35,386 bases of DNA from DASPJR01 sp035628505. Lineage in GTDB: Bacteria; Planctomycetota; SZUA-567; H5-PLA8. The notes beneath the pieces are model-generated. The model was not told the origin of the DNA. It ran no database searches and worked only from the letters and a program-made list of their open reading frames with translations. This document shows positions 16,027 to 23,834 of this stretch, piece by piece. The stretch lies in assembly GCA_035628505.1 (NCBI GenBank), contig DASPJR010000190.1, positions 1-35,386 on the forward strand. The letters are read 5' to 3'. Numbering within the stretch: the stretch's first letter is position 1; each line of letters opens with the position of its first letter. The translations under genes and the position numbers were made by a program.

Positions 16027-17912
16027 TAGTTCTGTCTTTCCACCGCCAGCGTGCGCGAATCTCGTACGACCGGAGCATCCGGCTGCAATTCGTGGCTCAA
16101 GTCTTCTTCAAGCGACGCCTGGATGCGCCATAATTTCCGGTACAGCCCTTCCTGTTTAGCCAGCGTGCTGTGCGTTCCCCTCTGGGTGATACGGCCGTGT
16201 TCAAGCACGACAATCGTGTCAGCATGCATCAGTGTTGAAAGACGATGCGCAATCAGGAGCGTCGTGTGCCGTCCGCGGCGCGATTTGAGCGCGTTCAGGA
16301 TCAGCGCTTCGGTTTCCGTATCAACGGCGCTCAGCGCGTCATCGAGTACCAGCACGGACGGGTCTTTCAGGATTGCTCGCGCAATCGCAACGCGCTGCCG
16401 CTGCCCGCCAGACAGCGTGACCCCGCGTTCACCGACCAGAGTATCGTAGCCCTTTTCAAAGCCCGCGATGCCATCGTGTATGCATGCGGTAGTCGCGGCT
16501 GCAACAACGTCGTCGTCCACGGCAGCCATTCGTCCCAGCCGGATATTGTCCCGCAGCGTTTTCGAAAAAAGAAAAGGCTCCTGCGTCACGACGCCAATCT
16601 CGCGGCGCAGATCCTTGCGGTTCATCTCCCTGATGTCGCGGCCATCCACAGTGATGCGGCCCGAAGCAGGCTCATAGAGCCGCAGCAGAAGATGAATCAG
16701 GGTCGTTTTTCCGCTGCCGGAAGGTCCCAGAATTGCAAGAGTCTGCCCGGCTTCCACCTGGAGCGACACGTCGCTGAGCACCACTTTGTCTTTGTGCGAA
16801 AACGACACGTTCTCAAAGGCAATTGTGCCATTGAGCCGCGGCGCAGGCAGCTCGCGCTTCGGATCGCCTGCATCCTCCGGCGGCTGGTTCAGAATCTCTT
16901 CCAATCGTCCGAGCGAGACTAGAGTTTTTCCGGTATCGGTGAGTGTCCGGCCCATATTGCGCACAGGCCAGAGGAACATGTTGACGTAAACCATGAAGGC
17001 ATAAAGCATCCCAATTGTCATCTCGCCTTGTGTAACCCACCACGCCCCCGCGATAAGTACTGCGCCCTTCTGCCCAAGAGCCAGCAGGTCGGAAAGACTC
17101 CAGTACCAGGCGAGTAAAACGATCATGCGATAGGTCCTATCGCGGTATTCATCGTTGCGTTCGCCGAACTTTTCGCACTCGAATTCCTGCCGGGCGAAAG
17201 CACGAACAACGCGTATCCCGGTCAGATTCTCCTGCAGGCGCGCCGACAGTGCTCCTTCAGCCTCGTCTGTCTTCAGAAAGGATGAACGGATTCTGATGAA
17301 GAAAAAAATCGAAAACGCGACGATTGGCGGAATGGTGATCAGCGATACCAGCGTCATCCTCGGACTCATCCAGAGCATGATCGGCAGCACCGTAACGAGC
17401 AAGACGACAGCGTGAACGATCTGCACGACCTGTGTCGCCAGGAACGCGCGCACTGTTTCAACATCAGACGTGCAGCGTTGGACAAGATCCCCCGTGTTCA
17501 TCTGGTTGTGAAAGAAACTGGGTGCGCGCTGCAACTGGCTGTAGAGACGATCACGTAAATTCCGGGCGATTGTCTCAGAGGCTTCCGCGGACCACTTGCC
17601 CTTCAGGTAAACGAAAAAACCGCCGAGGGCCGTGACGCCCAGGATGGCAAACGCAGCGATCCAGATGTTTGTGGCAACGATAGATTCGATGCCGTAACGC
17701 TGTATCCACGTAAGCAAGATTTCAGGCGCTTGAATCGGCTTCCGGGCGATCACACTATCGAGCATGATCTGGCAGATCCACGGCACCAGATACGCGGCGG
17801 CCACTCCGAGGACCATCGCCAGCATCGCCGCAACATAGCGAAGCCTCTGGCCGCGCATCATCGCCCAAAGCACCCACAATTTGTCCAAACCGTGTTTCGA
17901 CATTTGATCCAT
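16026..17912 (-). CDS. Heterodimeric ABC exporter half-transporter, degenerate-ATPase subunit
   Basis: A 628-aa half-transporter: six membrane helices within residues about 20-310, then an ATPase. Walker A is GPSGSGKT (396-403), the signature is canonical LSGGQ (500-504) and the switch His556 is present. Walker B reads VLVLDD, so Asp525 replaces the catalytic glutamate. This Glu-to-Asp change marks the degenerate-site subunit of heterodimeric type IV exporters (TM287, BmrC, LmrC type). It is the first gene of the operon. The ATG at 17912 has no Shine-Dalgarno; an intrinsic terminator and a short translated-looking ORF lie immediately upstream, suggesting attenuation control. In Bacillus subtilis bmrCD is governed by a leader peptide of that kind. 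Confidence 0.92.
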   Translation of the reverse strand: MDQMSKHGLDKLWVLWAMMRGQRLRYVAAMLAMVLGVAAAYLVPWICQIMLDSVIARKPIQAPEILLTWIQRYGIESIVATNIWIAAFAILGVTALGGFFVYLKGKWSAEASETIARNLRDRLYSQLQRAPSFFHNQMNTGDLVQRCTSDVETVRAFLATQVVQIVHAVVLLVTVLPIMLWMSPRMTLVSLITIPPIVAFSIFFFIRIRSSFLKTDEAEGALSARLQENLTGIRVVRAFARQEFECEKFGERNDEYRDRTYRMIVLLAWYWSLSDLLALGQKGAVLIAGAWWVTQGEMTIGMLYAFMVYVNMFLWPVRNMGRTLTDTGKTLVSLGRLEEILNQPPEDAGDPKRELPAPRLNGTIAFENVSFSHKDKVVLSDVSLQVEAGQTLAILGPSGSGKTTLIHLLLRLYEPASGRITVDGRDIREMNRKDLRREIGVVTQEPFLFSKTLRDNIRLGRMAAVDDDVVAAATTACIHDGIAGFEKGYDTLVGERGVTLSGGQRQRVAIARAILKDPSVLVLDDALSAVDTETEALILNALKSRRGRHTTLLIAHRLSTLMHADTIVVLEHGRITQRGTHSTLAKQEGLYRKLWRIQASLEEDLSHELQPDAPVVRDSRTLAVERQN

Positions 17913-17940
17913 CTTTAATTCAACAGCAGCAACAAGACAT

Positions 17941-17969
17941 AATAAAAATGCCCGCTCGGTCGAGCGGGC
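17941..17969 (-). terminator. Intrinsic terminator / attenuator between short ORF and ABC exporter
   Basis: On the minus strand GCCCGCTC (17969-17962), a GACC loop and GAGCGGGC (17957-17950) form a perfect 8-bp GC-rich stem followed by A and TTTTTATT. It lies 38 nt before the ABC start and 30 nt after the short ORF. The last codons of the short ORF contain CCCGC-A-TCG (18012-18004), which can pair with the 3' arm (CGAGCGGG) with one bulged A, giving a candidate antiterminator. Confidence 0.75.
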
Positions 17970-17999
17970 TAAACATTCGACTCCGAGAACTGATGGTCT

Positions 18000-18050
18000 C
18001 TAACGATGCGGGAACATTGCGAAGTCAGCAAATGTGCGGATCAGGCTCAT
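18000..18050 (-). CDS. Putative 16-aa leader peptide of the ABC exporter operon
   Basis: ATG at 18050 to TAG at 18002-18000 encodes MSLIRTFADFAMFPHR. A good Shine-Dalgarno (GGGAGG, 18066-18061) precedes it, about 10 nt upstream of the ATG. A promoter-like pair lies just beyond and a strong terminator follows. A tiny ORF with its own ribosome binding site between a promoter and an attenuator is the layout of translated leaders for antibiotic-responsive ABC exporters (bmrB-bmrCD). The peptide has no homology that I recognise, and it could instead be a stand-alone small protein with its own terminator. Translation is inferred, not shown. Confidence 0.5.
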   Translation of the reverse strand: MSLIRTFADFAMFPHR

Positions 18051-18086
18051 GGTACTTAATCCTCCCTGGATTCAACAAGCTCTACC

Positions 18087-18114
18087 AAGATACCACTTAA
18101 CCAGCGCATCGCAA
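18087..18114 (-). promoter_or_regulatory. Candidate promoter for the leader/ABC operon
   Basis: On the minus strand TTGCGA (18114-18109), a 16-nt spacer and TATCTT (18092-18087) would start transcription near 18080, a few nt before the leader ribosome binding site. The hexamers are moderate matches, so confidence is low. Confidence 0.35.
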
Positions 18115-18340
18115 CTTTGCACCATGGAGAAACTATTAAAACAGGCCCACAAAAATCTGTCGCGCTCTTTTAGACTTCCCGCCGCCTGATTGCGCCATTC
18201 AGCGGCACGGTTCCTCAAGTTCATCGACGAACTCTGCATTCGTCGCCTCACGAGAATTCTCATCGGGAAATCTAAGAAGATTGACGCGGAGACATTGCGG
18301 CCGCTGCCGACACAGCTGGGACAAACATTAAAACGAAGTA

Positions 18341-18430
18341 TGGCGGAGCGGGTGGGATTCGAACCCACGTGACAGTTGCCCGTCTACACGCTTTCCAGGC
18401 GTGTTCCTTAAACCACTCGGACACCGCTCC
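18341..18430 (-). tRNA. tRNA-Ser (anticodon GGA)
   Basis: On the minus strand the 90-nt sequence starts GGAGCGG (18430 downward) and ends CCGCTCC-G-CCA, so the acceptor stem is perfect and CCA is encoded. The anticodon arm reads CGCCTGGAAAGCG, giving anticodon GGA (serine codons UCC/UCU). The T arm GGGTTCGAATCCC is canonical, and an extended variable arm (GTAGACGGGCAACTGTCAC region) is the class II hallmark of tRNA-Ser. No integrase or duplicated 3' end was seen nearby, so it is not a used attachment site here. Confidence 0.96.
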
Positions 18431-18503
18431 ACCTCTGATTGCTTCCCGCTGCGACGCTAGGCCGCTGCAGAAGTTTTCCGCTGCTGGATCAGCGGGGACG
18501 CGT

Positions 18504-18531
18504 ATTATACGCACGGCGCGCACCTCTGCAA
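18504..18531 (-). promoter_or_regulatory. Promoter of tRNA-Ser
   Basis: On the minus strand TTGCAG (18531-18526), a 16-nt spacer and a perfect TATAAT (18509-18504) are followed by a GC-rich discriminator, as is usual for stable-RNA promoters under stringent control. Transcription would begin about 65 nt before the tRNA. Confidence 0.6.
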
Positions 18532-18717
18532 TGCATTCGCAGCCAAATTGACCACCGCGCGGCGGTGCACTCTCTGGCCGGGGCTCTTACTGAAACGACG
18601 GCGGCCTGAATCAGCTCTCAACGATTGCTGCTCAAGCGCGAATTTTTCGGCGCGTTTTCTGCACGCTTTCGGTATGTTACTCTGAGTCCCGAAAACTGGC
18701 GCGGAGTCTGTCTGCTG

Positions 18718-21003
18718 ATGCGTGCGATCGTTCTGCTTGCCTTACTCTTTGTGTTGCCGGGTGCGAATGCCGGGGAGCCCGGACGCGAAAAGCGTGTGAA
18801 AACGCTTGAGCAGTTGCTGCGCGTGCTGCCCAAGAGCCAGGCGTGGGAAGACTGGCTGCTTCGTACCGGTGAATTGCCGCCTGATTTCGATGCGCTGGTC
18901 TCCGAACATGGCCTGCGTTCGCCTCTGGCTGGAATTCCAAATAAGAAATCGCTCCTGCCGCCGAAGGCGGTCGAAGATGCCGAAGAATGGGGCGAGCGGC
19001 GCAAGCAGATCAAAGAATTGCTCCACCAGTGGCTGCTGGGAAATGTTCCGCCGCGGCCCGGCAACATCGTCGCGCGTGTCACTGGCGAGCGCAACGAGTC
19101 CGGCGCGACGTCGCGCGAGATCGAGCTCAGTTTCGGGCCTGAGCGGAAGGCCAGGCTCTCGCTCGAACTGCTGATCCCAAAGGGCGACGGACCATTTCCC
19201 GTATTCGTGACGCAGCACAACCATCGCGGCTGGGCGCTGATTGCCTTGCGGCGCGGCTACCTGTGCTGCGTCTATGCGGGCGCCGATTCGAAGGATGATA
19301 CCGATTCGTTTCTGAGCGCGTACCCCGGATTCGACTGGTCGCGGCTCACGCGCCGGGCCTGGGCGGCCAGCCGCTGCCTGGATTATCTGGAGACGCTTCC
19401 GATTGCCGATGTGAAGCGAGTGGCAATTACCGGGCATTCGCGCAACGGAAAGCTTTCGCTGATCGCGTCGGCCCTGGACGAGCGCTTTGCGGCGGTGATT
19501 TCAAGCAGTTCGGGCGCTGGCGGAGCGATGACGGCGCGGCTCTGTTCTGAAATCCAACAGGGCGAGGGAATTGAATTTCTCACGCGCAATTTTCCGGACT
19601 GGTTTAATCCCCGCCTGCGCTTCTTCTGCGGCCGCGAGGACCGCCTGCCAGTGGATCTGCATGACCTGGTGGCGCTCAGCGCGCCTCGCGCGTGCCTGCT
19701 CAGCATTGCTCTGAATGACAACGTGGAAAATAGCTGGGCCATGCAGCAGACATTCCTGGCGGTGCAGCCAGTCTACAAACTTCTGAATGCCGAAAAGAAT
19801 TTCCGCATTCTGTGGCGGCCAGGCGGGCATGAAACATGGACGACTGTCATCGAGCGCTACATTGACTGGTGCGATATGGCGCTCGGCCGTGCGTCGTATG
19901 ATTTTCCGCAACGTATGATCCATCCATGGGATTGGGACGGCTGGCTGAAACAGAACGGCGCTCCGCCGGACATGGAAGCCTTCCCCGCGCGCGGGCTCGA
20001 TGACGTCCTGACGCTTAAAGATGGCGCGAGCGCCAAGACGGTCGACGCCCTGAAGAAGAAGCGTGACGAGGTCGCCGCAATTGTTCAATGGATGATGGGC
20101 GAAGCGCCGCCGGCGGCAGTGAATCCCGGCCATGATTACGGTAAAGAGGCGGCCCACATCGCGGCGATGCTTGGCCGCAACACGGCGCCGCAGGGAATCA
20201 TTAAAGAACAGCTTGTCTTTGGGGACTACATCGCCGCCGACGTCTACTATCCGCAAACGGTGAAAACGTTTGGCCATAAAGTTCCATCCGTTTTATGGCT
20301 GGGGCCGGCATGCTCGCCAAACGGCTACGCGGCAGCGTACCGCATCGGCGAGCAGACGTTTCATCGGATGGCCAGTGAAGGCTATGTCGTGTTCTGTTTT
20401 GATCCGGTCGGAACGGGTCGGCGGATCGAGGAAGTTGAGAACTTTTATGCACGTTATCCGCGCTGGTCGCTGCTGGGAAAGCACGTCCGCGACATTCGCG
20501 CGGCGCTCGATGCGATGACGCGACTGCAGTTTGTGGACCCGGCCGCCATCTATGGTGTGGGGTATGGTCTTGGCGCATTTACCGGATTGCACGCGGGAGT
20601 GGTCGATCCGCGTTTCGCAGGATTTGCATCTGTCTGCGGTCCGCAGCCGTTCCGTCTTGATACGGCGGCAAACGAGAGCGGCGGCATAGCGCGCTGGGCG
20701 CAGCAGTCGATGCTCGCGCCGCGCATGGGCCTTTTCGTCGGGCGTGAAGCGCAGGTTCCTTACGACGTTCACAACTTGATTGCCGCGTTCGCGCCGCGGC
20801 CGCTGCTTGTGATCAGTCCGCAGCTCGATCGCGAAGCAAAACTGAGCGACGTTACAAAAGCCGTCGAATCCGCACGTGCGGTATACGCACTCCACGGCGC
20901 GAAAGACAAGCTCGAGCAGGCCTCGCCCGAAGATTACAACCGCTTCGGCCCGGAGATGCAGACGCTGGTCCTGGAATGGCTGCGGAAGATCACTACGAAG
21001 TAA
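18718..21003 (+). CDS. Secreted tandem alpha/beta-hydrolase, CE15/acetylxylan-esterase-like, with inactive-looking second domain
   Basis: A 761-aa protein. The ATG at 18718 is chosen because a signal peptide begins there (MRAIVLLALLFVLPGANAG); an upstream in-frame ATG would bury it. Domain 1 (about residues 90-400) has the nucleophile elbow GHSRNGK with Ser241, which matches the G-C/H-S-R-N-G-K motif of CE15 glucuronoyl esterases, and a late His371 in GGHETW. Domain 2 (about 440-761) repeats the fold (VPSVLWLGPACSPNGYAAAY, VVFCFDPVGTGRR, then IYGVGYGLGAFTG). There the elbow is G-Y-G-L-G, so Tyr616 replaces the serine. CE15 enzymes split lignin-glucuronoxylan esters. Domain 1 is probably catalytic and domain 2 structural or binding (inference). 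Confidence 0.85.
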   Translation: MRAIVLLALLFVLPGANAGEPGREKRVKTLEQLLRVLPKSQAWEDWLLRTGELPPDFDALVSEHGLRSPLAGIPNKKSLLPPKAVEDAEEWGERRKQIKELLHQWLLGNVPPRPGNIVARVTGERNESGATSREIELSFGPERKARLSLELLIPKGDGPFPVFVTQHNHRGWALIALRRGYLCCVYAGADSKDDTDSFLSAYPGFDWSRLTRRAWAASRCLDYLETLPIADVKRVAITGHSRNGKLSLIASALDERFAAVISSSSGAGGAMTARLCSEIQQGEGIEFLTRNFPDWFNPRLRFFCGREDRLPVDLHDLVALSAPRACLLSIALNDNVENSWAMQQTFLAVQPVYKLLNAEKNFRILWRPGGHETWTTVIERYIDWCDMALGRASYDFPQRMIHPWDWDGWLKQNGAPPDMEAFPARGLDDVLTLKDGASAKTVDALKKKRDEVAAIVQWMMGEAPPAAVNPGHDYGKEAAHIAAMLGRNTAPQGIIKEQLVFGDYIAADVYYPQTVKTFGHKVPSVLWLGPACSPNGYAAAYRIGEQTFHRMASEGYVVFCFDPVGTGRRIEEVENFYARYPRWSLLGKHVRDIRAALDAMTRLQFVDPAAIYGVGYGLGAFTGLHAGVVDPRFAGFASVCGPQPFRLDTAANESGGIARWAQQSMLAPRMGLFVGREAQVPYDVHNLIAAFAPRPLLVISPQLDREAKLSDVTKAVESARAVYALHGAKDKLEQASPEDYNRFGPEMQTLVLEWLRKITTK

Positions 21004-21021
21004 AACCGACCTCAGCGTTTG

Positions 21022-21723
21022 TTAATGTTCGTTGAGCAAGCCCTCCTGGAACAGCGCGTCAGCCGAAATCACGAAGCGCCGAATCGGCGGAAGGCGGAAA
21101 ACGAGCGCCGCCGCCGGAAGAGTTTGGGTGAGCAGGCTCAGCAAGCCCGCTGTGGCACGCTGCGCGGGGCTCTTATCCAGAAGCCACCACTGTATAATGC
21201 CAAGGTGAGCCACATAGAGGAGGCGGCCGAGCGCGCCGGCAAGCTCGCGCTGCGGAGCATCCTGGGCTTCGGAGACGGCGTCGGTAAACACCTGTTGAAC
21301 GCGCAGGCGTGAGAAAGCTGTGCCGGACGCGAAGAGACCCTCTGCCGGGTCAGCCACAAGAATCGGAAAGAGCGCCGACAAAACACCGCGGTGCGGCCCC
21401 AACACGTTCAAGCTTGTCTCGAGCGCGAAGGTGAAGCGGTCGCGCCATTTTCCGGCAGGCATCTGCCGGGCGCGCTCGGCGTATTCGGCTGAAAGCTCAT
21501 CATAAAACGTGAGCACGACGGCCCGTTTTCCGGGAAAATAACGGTACAGCAGGCCAGGACTGACGCCGGCCTCGGCCGCGATATCCCGCAATGTAGTCCC
21601 CTCGTAGCCCCGCTTGGCGATCATTTGGATCGCAATCGCGTAAAGCTTTCTGCGCGCTTCCTCTCCCTGAGGTGTGCGGCCGGGTGGGCGGCCTCGACCA
21701 CGGGTTTCTTCTCTTTTAGCCAT
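21022..21723 (-). CDS. TetR-family transcriptional regulator
   Basis: A 233-aa regulator. Residues 1-20 are basic (RGRGRPPGRTPQG), and the TetR HTH follows: AIQMIAKRGYEGTTLRDIAA, then EAGVSPGLLYRYFPGKRAVV, with the recognition helix at about 53-62. The C-terminal ligand domain is unrecognised. It diverges from an epimerase gene across a 74-bp gap that holds a 24-bp perfect palindrome, surely its operator. The gene most likely represses itself and the epimerase gene (and perhaps the nucleoside hydrolase 8 bp further on). It is convergent with the hydrolase gene. Confidence 0.92.
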   Translation of the reverse strand: MAKREETRGRGRPPGRTPQGEEARRKLYAIAIQMIAKRGYEGTTLRDIAAEAGVSPGLLYRYFPGKRAVVLTFYDELSAEYAERARQMPAGKWRDRFTFALETSLNVLGPHRGVLSALFPILVADPAEGLFASGTAFSRLRVQQVFTDAVSEAQDAPQRELAGALGRLLYVAHLGIIQWWLLDKSPAQRATAGLLSLLTQTLPAAALVFRLPPIRRFVISADALFQEGLLNEH

Positions 21724-21741
21724 AGATTAGCCCTTGCGGAT

Positions 21742-21765
21742 TTAAAGTAAACATGTTTACTTTAA
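21742..21765. promoter_or_regulatory. 24-bp perfect palindrome, TetR operator
   Basis: TTAAAGTAAACA (21742-21753) is followed at once by its reverse complement TGTTTACTTTAA (21754-21765), with no mismatch. The core GTAAACATGTTTAC is typical of TetR-family operators. It lies between the divergent TetR and epimerase starts, 19 bp and 33 bp from each ATG, where it can block both promoters. Confidence 0.88.
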
Positions 21766-21797
21766 TATAGAATCGGCTTTGCGACAGGAGAAATCGA

Positions 21798-22787
21798 ATG
21801 AAAATCGTGATTCCAGGCGGGACGGGACAGGTCGGGCAGGTGCTCAGACGTGCGTTAGTGACTAAGGGACATACTGTCGTGATCCTCAGCCGCCATCAAG
21901 CGGCCGGAAGTGTAGTTTGGGACGGCCGCACCGACGGCCCGTGGCAGCGCGAGATCGACGGCGCTGACATCGTGATCAATCTCGCCGGCCGGAGCGTCAA
22001 TTGCCGCTACTCGGAGGCGAACTTGCGCGAGATGATGGATTCGCGTGTGGATTCAGCTCGCGCTGTCGGGCGTGCGATCACCAAGGCAGAGCGTCCGCCG
22101 AAGCTCTGGCTGCAGATGAGCACCGCGACCATTTACGCGCACCGTTTTGATGCGCCCAACGATGAGACCGGCCCAATCGGCGGGTCCGAAGCTGGCGTTC
22201 CAGCGCATTGGCGCCGGAGCATTGAGATCGCGCAGGCATGGGAGCAGGCGCTGCAGGAAGCGGCGACGCCGCATACGCGAAAAGTTGCGCTGAGGTCGGC
22301 GATGGTCATGAGCCCTGATCGTGGCGGCGTCTTCGACGTGCTCCATACGCTCACGCGCAGAGGCCTGGGTGGGCCGATCGCCGGCGGTGCGCAGTTCATG
22401 TCGTGGATTCATGAACGCGACTTCGCGTCCGCGATTGAATTCCTGATCAGCCGAGAAGATATGAGCGGATCCATCAATTTGGCTGCTCCGTTCCCGCTGA
22501 CACAGCGCGAATTCATGGCAGCGCTGCGCACGGCTGCAGGGGTGCGCGTCGGCCTGCCGGCCACACGATGGATGCTCGAGATCGGGGCCTTTTTCATGCG
22601 CACCGAGTCTGAACTAGTGTTGAAAAGCCGCCGCGTGATTCCGGGAAGACTGCTCGAGGCTGGATTCAGCTTTGATTTTCCTCAGTGGCCGGAAGCTGCA
22701 CGCGATCTCGTGACGCGATCGAAACTGCTCTGCGATGGCAGGTTGCATGCCGGCAATTCGCAAGCGCTCACGTCGCACGCGGTGTAG
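21798..22787 (+). CDS. TIGR01777/YfcH-family NAD(P)-binding epimerase-like protein
   Basis: A 329-aa short-chain-dehydrogenase-type protein. The N-terminus MKIVIPGGTGQVGQVLRRAL has the GGTGXXG nucleotide loop (residues 7-13). INLAGRSVNCRYSEANLREMMDSR and LQMSTATIYAHRFDAPNDE, with FMSWIHERDF and the C-terminal DUF1731 segment (LPATRWMLEIGAFFMRTESELVLKSRRVIPGRL), are signatures of the TIGR01777 family (E. coli YfcH). Its reaction is not established. CAGGAGA lies about 7 nt before the ATG. It is probably repressed by the divergent TetR and released by an unknown ligand. The last 30 residues (DGRLHAGNSQALTSHAV) look like an unconserved tail. Confidence 0.88.
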   Translation: MKIVIPGGTGQVGQVLRRALVTKGHTVVILSRHQAAGSVVWDGRTDGPWQREIDGADIVINLAGRSVNCRYSEANLREMMDSRVDSARAVGRAITKAERPPKLWLQMSTATIYAHRFDAPNDETGPIGGSEAGVPAHWRRSIEIAQAWEQALQEAATPHTRKVALRSAMVMSPDRGGVFDVLHTLTRRGLGGPIAGGAQFMSWIHERDFASAIEFLISREDMSGSINLAAPFPLTQREFMAALRTAAGVRVGLPATRWMLEIGAFFMRTESELVLKSRRVIPGRLLEAGFSFDFPQWPEAARDLVTRSKLLCDGRLHAGNSQALTSHAV

Positions 22788-22795
22788 TTGATTGC

Positions 22796-23827
22796 ATGAA
22801 AAAATTCGCTTCAGCCGCGGTGCTGCTGTTCATTTTCAGTTCTTCTTATTCCTTTGCCGGGGACACGGCGCCTCAGGGGCCCGTGAAGATCATCTTCGAT
22901 ACCGACATGGACAGCGACTGCGACGACGTCGGCGCGCTGGCGATGCTGCATGTCATGGCGGACCGGGGAGAAGCGGAGATTCTCGCCACAATTGTTTCGG
23001 CGCGAAACGACTGGTCGGCGCCGTGTGTGGATGCGATCAATACCTGGTTCGGCCGGCCCGATATTCCCATCGGCGCGCCCAAAGGAAATGCTGCGAAAAC
23101 GAGTTCAAAGTTCGCGAAGCAGATTGCTCAGCAGTTCCCGCAGGATCTGGGATCGCACGAAAAGGCGGACGATGCCGCGCAGCTCTACCGAAAAGTTCTG
23201 ATGGCTCAGCCCGATGACAGCGTCGTGATCATGACTGTCGGAGATCTGACGAATATTGCCGACCTGCTGCGCCTGCCTGCCGACGGAGACAAGCCGGCGG
23301 GTTTGGCCCTCGTGAAAGCGAAGGTGAAAAAGTGGGTCTGCATGGGCGGAAATTTCATCGGACATCCGGCGAAGGACGATTTGAAGCTCGGCAACAACAA
23401 CTTCACGGTTGAAAAAGCCGGGACGTATTATGCGATTCAGAACTGGCCGGTGAAGCTGGTGTTTGTCGGACGCGAGATCGGCTCAGTGCCGAGCGGATTA
23501 AAAGTCGGCGCCCGCCTGAAGGAATTGCCTGAAACGAATCCGGTACGTATGGGCTATCAGTATTATTTCAACGGGGATGTGAAGGATCGCCATGTCGCCG
23601 ATCAGACGACGGTTCTCTATGCCGTGCGCGGCCTGCGCGATTACTGGGATATCGAAGAGAAAGGCTACATGGACCTGCAGCCCGACATGACCTTCGAGTG
23701 GCGCTACGACAAGAACAAGCAGCACGCGTATCTGCTGAAAAAGAAAATCGACGGCAAGCCGAACGATCGACTGATCGAAACCGCCATCGAAGAATTAATG
23801 ATGACTCCGCCGAAGAAAGCGAAGTGA
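22796..23827 (+). CDS. Secreted nucleoside hydrolase-like protein
   Basis: A 343-aa protein whose ATG at 22796 opens a signal peptide (MKKFASAAVLLFIFSSSYSFAG); it begins only 8 bp after the epimerase stop. The motif IIFDTDMDSDCDDVGALAML (residues 32-51) supplies the aspartate cluster that binds calcium and ribose in inosine-uridine nucleoside hydrolases. VVIMTVGDLTNIADLL and KKWVCMGGNFIG follow at the usual positions. A secreted member with DSDCDD is common in Bacteroidetes and PVC genomes and may hydrolyse nucleosides or other N- or O-glycosides. Close spacing suggests co-transcription with the TetR-controlled epimerase, though the pairing is not functionally obvious. Confidence 0.85.
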   Translation: MKKFASAAVLLFIFSSSYSFAGDTAPQGPVKIIFDTDMDSDCDDVGALAMLHVMADRGEAEILATIVSARNDWSAPCVDAINTWFGRPDIPIGAPKGNAAKTSSKFAKQIAQQFPQDLGSHEKADDAAQLYRKVLMAQPDDSVVIMTVGDLTNIADLLRLPADGDKPAGLALVKAKVKKWVCMGGNFIGHPAKDDLKLGNNNFTVEKAGTYYAIQNWPVKLVFVGREIGSVPSGLKVGARLKELPETNPVRMGYQYYFNGDVKDRHVADQTTVLYAVRGLRDYWDIEEKGYMDLQPDMTFEWRYDKNKQHAYLLKKKIDGKPNDRLIETAIEELMMTPPKKAK

Positions 23828-23834
23828 GCTTTAA

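Noticed and set aside
18341..18430. tRNA-Ser as an integration site for a genomic island
   Set aside because: No integrase gene, no direct repeat of the tRNA 3' end, and flanking genes look like ordinary chromosomal ones.
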